Shown here one piece after another: positions 1 through 5,157 of a stretch of DNA of 8,462 nucleotides (the first letter of the stretch is position 1; each line of letters starts with the position of its first letter). Both the position numbers and the translations under genes were made by a program. The notes beneath the pieces are model-generated. The model searched no databases, was not told where the DNA came from, and saw only the letters and a program-made list of their open reading frames with translations. Source of the DNA: JBDREF01 sp043820045 (GTDB lineage: Bacteria > Planctomycetota > Phycisphaerae > Sedimentisphaerales > Anaerobacaceae); NCBI GenBank assembly GCA_043820045.1, contig JBDREF010000132.1, positions 1 through 8,462 of the forward strand, given 5' to 3'.

Positions 1-42
1 GCGTTCTTCACTTGTTAATTCAACGATATACTTCTTTTTCAT
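1..42 (-). CDS. IS630-type transposase, N-terminal 14 residues only (partial)
   Basis: The reverse strand reads MKKKYIVELTSEER and runs off the left edge. This resembles the opening of IS630-family transposases and their helix-turn-helix subunits, which typically start with M-K-x-Y-I-V-x-L-T-x-E-E-R before the DNA-binding region. A perfect Shine-Dalgarno AAGGAGG (55..49) sits 6 nt before the ATG at 42, so this is a genuine start. Only the extreme N-terminus is visible; the DDE catalytic domain would lie outside, so integrity cannot be judged. If the assignment is right, the element's terminal inverted repeat should lie to the right, but I could not recognise it. Family membership rests on 14 residues and is tentative; that a gene starts here is much more certain. 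Confidence 0.6.
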   Translation of the reverse strand, partial: MKKKYIVELTSEER

Positions 43-48
43 GGTTGG

Positions 49-101
49 CCTCCTTGCCAAAAAGGGAAGAGGTTGTTAGCTTTTTCCCTCTATCGGCAAG
101 G
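49..101 (-). promoter_or_regulatory. Hairpin overlapping the transposase ribosome-binding site
   Basis: On the reverse-strand mRNA, CCTTGCC (101..95) pairs with GGCAAGG (58..52), and inside it AGGGAA (89..84) pairs with TTCCCT (68..63). The last four bases of the outer stem (AAGG) are the first four of the AAGGAGG Shine-Dalgarno. Transposase genes are known to use such hairpins to block translation from read-through transcripts. That role is inferred here from pairing alone. Confidence 0.5.
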
Positions 102-138
102 CGGCTGAAAACCCTGAACAATTATTTCAACTGACCAC

Positions 139-228
139 TAGGGACAGCCACCTATTGACATTTAATAGGGACAGCCACCGGTTTTGGTGATTCTTAATAA
201 GTGCTTGTCCCTCGTTTTCTGTCCCTTA
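139..228. repeat. REP-like cluster of GGGACAG repeats
   Basis: TAGGGACAGCCACC occurs twice as an exact 14-nt direct repeat (139-152 and 166-179, period 27). The inverted form CTGTCCCT follows at 219-226 and a partial TTGTCCCT at 205-212. Between them CACC (176-179) can pair with GGTG (186-189), so the second direct copy and the first inverted copy make a two-step hairpin. GGGACAG...CTGTCCC palindromes of this type are familiar around REP-associated Y1 (IS200-like) transposases. No such transposase lies in the window, so this may be a dispersed non-autonomous copy. Confidence 0.65.
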
Positions 229-243
229 TTTTCCAAATCGTTT

Positions 244-290
244 GCCCATGCTGATCAATTTCAAACCGCATGGGCAGAGAATCTGCCCAT
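244..290. repeat. Overlapping, mutually exclusive hairpins
   Basis: GCCCATGC (244-251) pairs with GCATGGGC (268-275). The same right arm also belongs to a perfect 9-bp hairpin ATGGGCAGA (270-278), loop GAA, TCTGCCCAT (282-290). Only one stem can form at a time. It lies 34 nt beyond the stop of the reverse-strand frame at 324 and could mark that transcript's end, although no T-run follows. It may equally be part of the neighbouring REP-like cluster. Confidence 0.45.
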
Positions 291-323
291 CCTACCGGTT
301 ATCTAATTGTCAGCCCGAGAGTT

Positions 324-647
324 CTACTCCTCTTGAGCGAATTCGTCGGCCTTATCGACGGGGACAAAGACGAAATTACCTTTTGCATCCTTTACCGGCT
401 CGCCGGAAGCATCTGTTTTGACCTTCATCCTGTTGACGTATTCTGTTGGCTTTTTCTGTTCGAGGCTTGACCATGAACCGAGGTCTCTTAGACCTGCTCG
501 GTTTCTTCTCCCTTCAAAAAGGTTCGTCTATAGGCCGAAAAACTCGCATCTTTTTCCCGTTTTCACAGGATTGTCCTCAATTTCGCCTTGCGTTGCTTCC
601 TCGGTGTTGCTGTTGCGTATTATAGCCCTTGTTCCGGCGTCAAAGCA
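324..647 (-). pseudogene. TAG-interrupted coding-like frame, unknown product
   Basis: I do not recognise this gene. One reverse-strand frame stays open from 647 to the stop at 324-326 except for a single TAG at 530..528, giving 39 codons, the amber, then 67 codons. Both halves look protein-like and hydrophilic. The first contains RNSNTEEATQGEIEDNPVK. The second contains KPTEYVNRMKVKTDASGEPV, then a D-A-K-G-N-F-V-F-V-P-V-D-K-A-D-E-F ending. The only ATG in the second half (428) lacks a good Shine-Dalgarno and would give 34 residues. The stretch also contains RNA-like hairpins: TCCTGT-GAAA-ACGGGA with a GNRA loop (569..554), and AGGTCT-AAG-AGACCT inside ACCG/CGGT near 477-502. It could be a decayed gene, an amber read-through gene, or a structured leader before a micro-ORF. 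An element shared with the propeller gene lies just upstream at 666-707. Confidence 0.4.
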
Positions 648-665
648 CTAAATTTCTGCCGATTT

Positions 666-707
666 CTATATTTAAAGCGTATCTCACGGGCTAAATGTTG
701 ATGGTCA
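666..707 (-). promoter_or_regulatory. 42-nt upstream element, copy A
   Basis: On the reverse strand the element starts TGACCATCAACATTT, then A-GCC, nine variable bases, CGCTT and an AT-rich end in ATATAG. It matches copy B (1256-1297, forward strand) at about 31 of 42 positions with no gaps, with the same 9-nt variable spacer. Both copies are preceded by T/A-rich tracts containing TTTTTTTCAAA. Copy A points toward the broken frame at 324-647. It is probably a promoter or operator region; no standard -35/-10 pair with correct spacing is obvious. Confidence 0.5.
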
Positions 708-1255
708 TTTTGAAAAAAAATGAAAAAACTACACTTTTTTTCAGAATGAAGAATATGGAACACAGGATACAAAAGGTTTGAATGGCTGAAAAGAGCGGAA
801 TTTGTGCGAAAACAGCCGGTTTAGATAGATCTCTCCGCTTCGTCCCCTGGGGACTCCGGTCGAGATGACCAGCGGCTGAAAGACGAGAAGGAGGCGGGAC
901 GATGGACGAAGATGCCAATATCGAACAAGGTCCACCAAGGGATGTCCGCCTGGGGCCGGCTGGGCCGGCTTTCGCCAAATGTCGAATATCGAGGTCAAAA
1001 GACTGCGTAATCAGCGAAATCCGCGGTTACTATTGACTATTGTCTCTGAGTTTTCGGTGTTCTCCTTCGACTTCCCCTTCGACCCGGCTCAGGGCTTCGG
1101 CTAATTCAGGACAGCGTCTGTGGCCCAAAAACCGTGGGTATCAGGCGTCGCGGCGGCCGTATTCCTTCGAGGATGGGACGGAGATTCGGTCGGGAGTGCC
1201 ATGAAGTTATCACTGCGGCGAGAAAAATTTCACTTTTTTTCAAAAAATTGGAAAT
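708..1255. other. Gene-free spacer between the two copies of the 42-nt element
   Basis: I find no convincing gene. Reverse-strand open frames here (about 691-998) run through a dispersed palindrome and lack Shine-Dalgarno sequences. A short forward frame at 1120-1305 ends inside copy B. The stretch holds A/T homopolymer tracts beside each element copy, the palindrome at 824-869, and a GC-rich middle part (about 880-1200) with no structure I can assign. Confidence 0.6.
824..869. repeat. Dispersed palindromic repeat (ATCTC...GAGAT type)
   Basis: The core is the near-perfect palindrome GTCCCC-T-GGGGAC (842-854). Outside it CCG (835-837) pairs with CGG (857-859) and ATCTC (829-833) with GAGAT (862-866). 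Its reverse strand reads like the common intergenic repeat 'CATCTCGACCGGAG...GCGGAGAGATC' known from many environmental bacterial genomes; that family statement is from memory. Only one copy is in the window. Confidence 0.55.
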
Positions 1256-1297
1256 TGACCATCAACATTTGGCCTCTCTCAATCGCTTATATTATAG
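1256..1297 (+). promoter_or_regulatory. 42-nt upstream element, copy B (likely promoter region of the propeller gene)
   Basis: This is the forward-strand partner of copy A: TGACCATCAACATTT, then G-GCC, nine variable bases, CGCTT, ATATTATAG. It ends 75 nt before the propeller gene start at 1373, where a promoter would be expected. AT-rich hexamers such as TATATT (1288-1293) or TATTAT (1290-1295) could be a -10. TTGACC (1255-1260) is too far away to be its -35 at normal spacing, so the exact sigma contact is unclear. Confidence 0.5.
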
Positions 1298-1362
1298 CAA
1301 GATGAAATAATGTGTGAAAATATCAATATAAGCGAGTCAGGCAGGCGGCGGTGCCGGGGCAG

Positions 1363-1368
1363 AGGAGG
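1363..1368 (+). promoter_or_regulatory. Ribosome-binding site that sets the propeller gene start
   Basis: AGGAGG lies 4 nt before the ATG at 1373, which opens a clear signal peptide. The upstream in-frame ATG at 1310 has no Shine-Dalgarno and would add 21 arginine-rich residues in front of the signal peptide, so 1373 is preferred. Confidence 0.75.
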
Positions 1369-1372
1369 TCTG

Positions 1373-2659
1373 ATGAGACATACAAATCGCTCGTTTTTGG
1401 CGGCAATGCTGGTTTTGGGCTCGGTTTGCCGTGCGGAGTTTCAGGTGAATGTGCGCACGAGCAACGAGCAGAAGAACGCCGCGATAGCGATGGAGCCGGG
1501 CGGCCGCTTCGTGGTGGTCTGGAGCAGCTATTTGCAGGACGGCAGCTCGAACGGCATCTACGGTCGGCGGTTCGACCCTAATTGCAGCCCTCTCGCCGGA
1601 GAATTCCAGGTCAATACCACCTCCTCCGGGAACCAGACGGAACCGGCCGTGGCGATGGATGCTGCGGCCGGTTTTGTCGCCGTCTGGCAGGGGCCGGGGG
1701 CGACCGAGGAGGACAAAGAGGACATTTTCGCGCGGCGGTTCGATCCGAACGGCCTGCCGCTCGGCGATGAGTTCCTCGTCAACAGCCTGACCCTGGACAG
1801 GCAGATTTACCCGAGAGTGGCGGTAAGCGACGGCGGCCGGTTTGTCATCGTCTGGGAGAGCGTGAATGTGCCCGAGGACGGGAAAAGGTCGGTCTTAGCA
1901 CAACTCTATGACAGCTCCGGCGCCGCATTAGGCGCTGAGTTTATGGTTAGCCCCGAATCTTCGAACGGCCGGTATCCGGATGTGGCGGCGGATGCTATCG
2001 GCAATTTCGCAGCGGCCTGGCTCAGGGATTCGAGCAGCAATTCGATTATGGTCCGCCTGTTCGATCCCAACGCCGTGCCGGTCACCGAAGCCTTCACGGT
2101 CAACGATACCCGCTTTAGCTCTGTCGCTAGGCCCGCGATAGCGATGGACGCGGCCGGTTTCTTCGTCGTGGCCTGGGACGGCGACCCCGACCTTGCCGGA
2201 CTGGACGATATTCACGCCCGGCTGTACGAGCCGAACGGCGCTCCGTTAGGCAGGCAGTTTATCGTCAATACCGCCACGGAAGGCCCGCAGCAGAATCCGC
2301 TGGTTGCAATGAACGACGCGGGCGAGTTCGTAATCGCCTGGGAGAGCAAGGTTGACCCGAACGTCAATGAAAGGGACATATTCGGCCGGAGATTCGACAG
2401 CCTCAGCGAGCCAATCGGCGGCGAATTCGCAGTCAATACCTACATCGAAGGCGACCAGCGGAACGCCGCGGTCGCGATGAGAGACGACGGCAATTTCGTC
2501 GCCGTCTGGCAAAGCTATGCGCAGGACGGCTCAGGATTCGGCATCTTCGGCGAGACCGGCCCGGAAGCCGGCTCGCCGCCGATGGACGGCGTTGAGCTTA
2601 TCCGCTGCGTCATAAAAGCTGCCCGCACTCCTGGCAGAACTTGGAATCTTCTTCGTTGA
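1373..2659 (+). CDS. Exported seven-repeat protein, probable seven-bladed beta-propeller
   Basis: 428 residues from the ATG at 1373. Residues 1-21 are a signal peptide (basic N-terminus, hydrophobic core LAAMLVLGS, cleavage after CRA). There is no proper lipobox, so a soluble exported protein is expected. The mature protein starts at once with repeats of about 55 residues, of pattern EFxVNTxxxxxxxPAVAMDxxGxFVVVW, then an acidic loop, then I-x-x-R-x-F-D-P-N-G-x-P-L-G. Seven copies begin near residues 22, 77, 133, 189, 240, 295 and 351; their conserved tryptophans are W50, W105, W161, W216, W268, W323 and W379. Seven units of this size suggest a beta-propeller; no catalytic residues stand out and the ligand is unknown. 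The last unit stops at GIFG and lacks the RRFDPNG strand. The final ~35 residues are unlike the rest, and the last 17 are read antisense to the neighbouring gene, which suggests a lost native C-terminus. Confidence 0.85.
   Translation: MRHTNRSFLAAMLVLGSVCRAEFQVNVRTSNEQKNAAIAMEPGGRFVVVWSSYLQDGSSNGIYGRRFDPNCSPLAGEFQVNTTSSGNQTEPAVAMDAAAGFVAVWQGPGATEEDKEDIFARRFDPNGLPLGDEFLVNSLTLDRQIYPRVAVSDGGRFVIVWESVNVPEDGKRSVLAQLYDSSGAALGAEFMVSPESSNGRYPDVAADAIGNFAAAWLRDSSSNSIMVRLFDPNAVPVTEAFTVNDTRFSSVARPAIAMDAAGFFVVAWDGDPDLAGLDDIHARLYEPNGAPLGRQFIVNTATEGPQQNPLVAMNDAGEFVIAWESKVDPNVNERDIFGRRFDSLSEPIGGEFAVNTYIEGDQRNAAVAMRDDGNFVAVWQSYAQDGSGFGIFGETGPEAGSPPMDGVELIRCVIKAARTPGRTWNLLR
1436..2551 (+). repeat. Seven tandem protein-coding repeats of about 165 nt
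   Basis: Units start at 1436, 1601, 1769, 1937, 2090, 2255 and 2423. Tryptophan-to-tryptophan distances are 55, 56, 55, 52, 55 and 56 residues. Unit 4 is shortest (51 residues) and unit 7 is cut short at its last strand. The units are clearly homologous as protein but have diverged at DNA level, so this is an old duplication and not a recently expanded array. Confidence 0.85.
2549..2577. other. Strong GC hairpin at the end of the repeat gene
   Basis: GGCGAG then CCGGC (2549-2560, one bulged A) pairs with GCCGG then CTCGCC (2567-2577) around a six-base loop: 11 base pairs, almost all G-C. It lies inside the propeller reading frame just after the last recognisable repeat and 33 nt beyond the stop of the convergent zinc-ribbon gene. 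There is no T-run on either strand, so it is not a classical terminator, but it could stall or protect the 3' end of either transcript. Confidence 0.4.
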
Positions 2660-3056
2660 GCTGCTTGCACTTTCGGCACTTTATCACGATTACTTTTTCG
2701 GGCTCTCCTTTGCCGAGCTTGATGTCGGCCTCGTCGAGGGCGTCCTTGACCATTCCGCCGGCCATCCTGGTGAACGGTTCGAGGTCTTCTCTGGCCTTTT
2801 CCGGGTCGAGGACGAGGCCCGAGCCCGCCGCACCTCTCGCTCCGATAGCCATTACGATACCGCCCACGACTATCAGCACGATCCCCCCGAATCCTCTTGC
2901 CGCCATCGATCTGCCTCGTGATTCGAAGTTGCTGAAATCTCCGAAGTGCCCGATCGCTGAAACAAACACCGAGCCGAACACTATCGCGCCTATTACGGCC
3001 AACACCATGCCTGTGTAGTACGCCGTCTTCCTGCCTTCCGATATTCGCTTTGCCAT
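2610..3056 (-). CDS. Two-TM membrane protein with C-terminal zinc ribbon
   Basis: 148 residues. The start at 3056 is supported by AGGAGA 8 nt upstream. A basic N-terminus (MAKRISEGRK) leads to two glycine-rich membrane segments, about residues 13-36 and 55-73, joined by a short polar loop containing FGDFSNFESRG. Residues 84-125 form a charged, probably helical linker. The C-terminus is a four-cysteine zinc ribbon: C127-x2-C130 and C141-x2-C144, ending CGQLL. Both termini are probably cytoplasmic, with the ribbon as a small binding or regulatory module. Similar zinc-ribbon membrane proteins are common and mostly uncharacterised; I cannot give a specific function. The gene converges on the propeller gene and the two frames overlap by 50 bp at their 3' ends. 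All four cysteines are present, so it looks intact. Confidence 0.85.
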   Translation of the reverse strand: MAKRISEGRKTAYYTGMVLAVIGAIVFGSVFVSAIGHFGDFSNFESRGRSMAARGFGGIVLIVVGGIVMAIGARGAAGSGLVLDPEKAREDLEPFTRMAGGMVKDALDEADIKLGKGEPEKVIVIKCRKCKQLNEEDSKFCQECGQLL

Positions 3057-3328
3057 CGTTCTTCTCCTGCAATATCAGACCCGCGATTTACGGTTCAGCT
3101 TAACAAATCTCACAGCGGCCCGTCAATCCTCTTTCTAACCAAGCCGGCTGCTTTTCGGCGTCGTCCTGAACGGCGACCGAAGCACCGGGGCGCCGATGGG
3201 GCCGAGAAACGCATGGCCGGACCCGGCTTCTTCGCCTCCGGCAGTCCCGCGGCTGTGGAGTTTTTGCCCGCATCTGCCCTCGACCGAAGCGAACCGACGA
3301 CAATCAACGTATTGCTCCGGGGCGATCC
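3057..3328. other. Spacer upstream of the zinc-ribbon gene, no gene seen
   Basis: GC-rich and without a supportable ORF: reverse-strand frames here (for example 3110-3397) lack a Shine-Dalgarno and have arginine/proline-rich shadow composition. It should contain the zinc-ribbon gene promoter near 3060-3115, but I see no convincing -35/-10 pair. GATATT about 20 nt before the start is the best -10 candidate. Confidence 0.5.
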
Positions 3329-3628
3329 ATGCACGTAGTCCTTTTGATTAGTCAAAAGGACTATGAGCTTAACTCTGCACGGCCGAATAAACTGCACGTT
3401 CTTCAGCCCCGTATCCGGGAGTATATACGCATGAGCACGTGCTGTTCTTCAATCGGACGGATTTTTTCCGGCGGGCGAGTCGTCAGAGCCCGACGGAGCC
3501 GTGCTCACTATGGCGTGGGAAAGCGCATCTTCGGCGAAGTCGGCCCGGCGGACCTCATCGGCGACAACAACATGGAGCACATGGACCTGGCCGAGTTCTG
3601 TCGCCAATGGCTGACAGGCCGTGACTAA
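3329..3628 (+). pseudogene. Decayed gene end carrying a dockerin-like C-terminal tail
   Basis: Only the last ~30 codons (about 3535-3628) look real. They read ADLIGDNNMEHMDLAEFC, then R-Q-W-L-T-G-R-D and stop. This matches the C-terminal half-dockerin-like motif common on secreted Planctomycetota proteins, roughly A-D-L-x-G-D-x-x-V-x-x-x-D-L-A-x-F-x-x-x-W-L, where the D/N-rich loop resembles an EF-hand calcium site. Upstream, the same frame is arginine-rich and non-protein-like, and another forward frame around 3460-3530 (S-D-G-F-F-P-A-G-E-S-S-E-P-D-G) looks slightly better, which suggests a frameshift. There is no signal peptide and no Shine-Dalgarno before the ATG at 3329. I read it as the 3' remnant of a larger exported protein gene. 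Confidence 0.5.
3336..3363. repeat. Perfect 12-bp hairpin
   Basis: TAGTCCTTTTGA (3336-3347), loop TTAG, TCAAAAGGACTA (3352-3363): twelve uninterrupted base pairs. Neither strand has a T-run after it, so it is not a classical intrinsic terminator. It lies between the zinc-ribbon promoter side and the decayed gene end at 3329-3628. It could be an operator, a REP-type element or a transposon scar. Confidence 0.6.
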
Positions 3629-3660
3629 CAGAATCGACCGGACGGCAGACCGCTCGCAAA

Positions 3661-3698
3661 TAAAAAAGAGGGGCGTGGCGTGTGCCATCACCCCTCTG
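3661..3698 (-). terminator. Intrinsic terminator of the Ig-like protein gene
   Basis: On the reverse strand AGAGGGG (3697..3691) pairs with CCCCTCT (3673..3667). The stem continues imperfectly through TGATGGC against GCCACG, with loop ACAC. It is followed at once by TTTTTT (3667..3662) and more T-rich sequence. The stem begins about 50 nt after the stop codon at 3747. This is a textbook Rho-independent terminator in the right orientation. Confidence 0.85.
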
Positions 3699-3746
3699 GA
3701 TTCAACTCAGAGTGCTTGTTCCTGATTTATCCCTGCTATCCTGTCG

Positions 3747-4862
3747 CTATTCGCAATCTTCCCACTCGACATCCACGTGCACGCCGTAGAAATTGTTCGC
3801 TGGCACATCAATGCTAAAGGAAGACCCGGTTGCATAGCCCTTCCAGTCGAATAGGCCAGGACTTGGGTTGCCGGATGGCGCGTCCATGTAGTCCTGGATC
3901 TTGACGTTCTCGGCAACATCCGCGAAGCGCCAGCCGGCGTTGAGGGTGATGGTGATCGTCACAACGTTGTCAACCGGCGCGGAGAAGTGGACCGTGCCGG
4001 CATCCATAGTCTGACCGGCGTACAGCGTGACATCGAGTTCCTCTCCGGCGTAGGGCGTGTACGTGGCCCAGTTGCCCTGCGCCACATAGCGCTCCCCGTC
4101 AGCCCAAGCGGTTTCATCTTCCCATGCACATTCTTCGCACTCCACGACCTCTACGGTAATGGAGGTGACAGTGCTTTGAACGTTTCCGGCGTTATCGGTG
4201 GCGACCGAGGTTATGGTGTAGATGCCCGGGGTGTCAGGCGTCCACTCGGCGGACCAGGAAGTGGTTCCAGTAACAATCAACGATGTTGAGTCTACGTTGA
4301 CTGCTACACTGGCTACTCCTGAGGCGACACCGTTAGAAGTGGGGTCGTCCGCAGTCCCTGTAATTGAAACAAGAGTCCCGACACATATAGTGTCACCGTC
4401 TGACGGTGTTGAAATAGTCGATGTCGGGGCAGTATTATCTACCATTACAGCATCTATGTTGAGCACCTCGCTATCCCAGCCCCCTGTTGCCGGCTGCCGA
4501 TACCTGACACGTGCAGTATACAAACCTTCTGGCGTAGTGGCAGGAGCTACGACATCAAAACTTTCGCTAAAAGTCAGAGGGACAGGTGCGGACTTTGTCG
4601 CTGGATTAATAGTCGTTTCATAGGCCGTGCCTGTCAGGATACTGATCTGTCGGTCAACAACCTGATCTGTTCTGTCAACAGTAACGTTGCAATTAAGAGT
4701 CACTGTCTGTTCTGGCGGTGTACTATTTGTGCGTATATAGGCAGGCGCCACTGAAGTTGGTGTCATCGTCACAGAGCTGACATCAGCTAAAGCCAGCGTC
4801 GGCATCGCCATAGCCACACCAAGAATTAGCAATAGACCTTTGACTTTGTTTTGACTTTTCAT
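3747..4862 (-). CDS. Exported Ig-like beta-sandwich protein with a conserved-looking C-terminal domain
   Basis: 371 residues. I place the start at 4862, not at the in-frame ATG at 4877, because AAAGGA lies 7 nt before 4862 while 4877 has no Shine-Dalgarno. Residues 1-26 are a signal peptide cleaved after LALA. Residues 27-142 look like one beta-sandwich (ending TPEGLYTARVRY). Residues 143-240 are a bacterial Ig-like domain (DNTAPTSTISTPSDGDTI through GIYTITSVATDNAGN). Residues 241-371 form a separate module opening C242-x2-C245 and running through DETAWADGERYVAQGNWATY, an Y-A-G-Q-T-M-D-A-G-T-V strand and SGNPSPGLFDWKG to a final C370. I have the impression of having met the last module at the end of other exported prokaryotic proteins, but I cannot name it. 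Three clustered or terminal cysteines hint at a disulfide or metal site. No enzymatic motif is visible; surface binding or adhesion is a guess. Single-gene transcript with its own terminator. Confidence 0.85.
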   Translation of the reverse strand: MKSQNKVKGLLLILGVAMAMPTLALADVSSVTMTPTSVAPAYIRTNSTPPEQTVTLNCNVTVDRTDQVVDRQISILTGTAYETTINPATKSAPVPLTFSESFDVVAPATTPEGLYTARVRYRQPATGGWDSEVLNIDAVMVDNTAPTSTISTPSDGDTICVGTLVSITGTADDPTSNGVASGVASVAVNVDSTSLIVTGTTSWSAEWTPDTPGIYTITSVATDNAGNVQSTVTSITVEVVECEECAWEDETAWADGERYVAQGNWATYTPYAGEELDVTLYAGQTMDAGTVHFSAPVDNVVTITITLNAGWRFADVAENVKIQDYMDAPSGNPSPGLFDWKGYATGSSFSIDVPANNFYGVHVDVEWEDCE

Positions 4863-5157
4863 GCTTTTTCCTTTCATAAAGAATTCTTTTCGAGCCCCGC
4901 TTTTTCACGAGGCCCTTCTTTCAAACAACACGTTGATTTGCTTTCACAAAGGTGCCACGACAACATTCTTTTCTGCCATGCTGCATCGCGTATCTTTCCC
5001 GCTGAGATTTCAACTATGCGTCTTGCTGCCGCTTGTCATTGCGGGGCGGGTTGCGATGGACATTCGGTAGGTGTAAGGTATGACCTCTCCGCAAGGCAGT
5101 GAAGATGAGTTCAAATAGCGAGTTAAGCGGGAATGACAAGGCGAGCGGGAACGACGT
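4863..5157. other. Upstream region of the Ig-like gene, no gene seen
   Basis: I see no supportable ORF. The forward frames at 4851-5102 are shadows without ribosome-binding sites. No clear promoter for the Ig-like gene is visible; its transcript may begin here or at the strong promoter at 5370-5397, which would leave a leader of about 500 nt. The stretch includes the repeat-like segment at 5032-5140. Confidence 0.5.
5032..5140. repeat. 109-bp segment bounded by 9-bp inverted repeats
   Basis: CTTGTCATT (5032-5040) is inverted as AATGACAAG (5132-5140). The left end, TTGTCATTGCGGGGC, matches the left end of the dispersed repeat at 7293-7307 at 14 of 15 positions. The right end, GCGGGAATGACAAG, resembles the common GTCATTCCCGC intergenic repeat. 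It could be a hybrid or eroded copy of that repeat class. Confidence 0.4.

Noticed and set aside
619..644. TTGACG and TATAAT on the reverse strand before the broken frame
   Set aside because: The spacer is only 14 nt, too short for a normal sigma-70 promoter. The TATAAT alone at 624..619 might still act as a -10.
691..998. Two overlapping reverse-strand ORFs of 85-95 residues
   Set aside because: They run through the dispersed palindrome at 824-869, have no Shine-Dalgarno, and have proline/arginine/serine-rich shadow composition.
1271..1290. Possible sigma-54 site TTGGCC...CGCTT in copy B
   Set aside because: GG and GC are 12 nt apart instead of the required 10, and copy A lacks the GG.
2549..2577. 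Hairpin as an intrinsic terminator for the convergent genes
   Set aside because: It has no T-run on either strand and lies inside the propeller reading frame, so it is listed only as a structure.
3110..3397. Reverse ORF of 95 residues starting near the 12-bp hairpin
   Set aside because: No Shine-Dalgarno, and arginine-, serine- and proline-rich content with no domain signal.
4222..4623. Forward ORF of 133 residues
   Set aside because: It is antisense to the Ig-like protein gene and has no ribosome-binding site.
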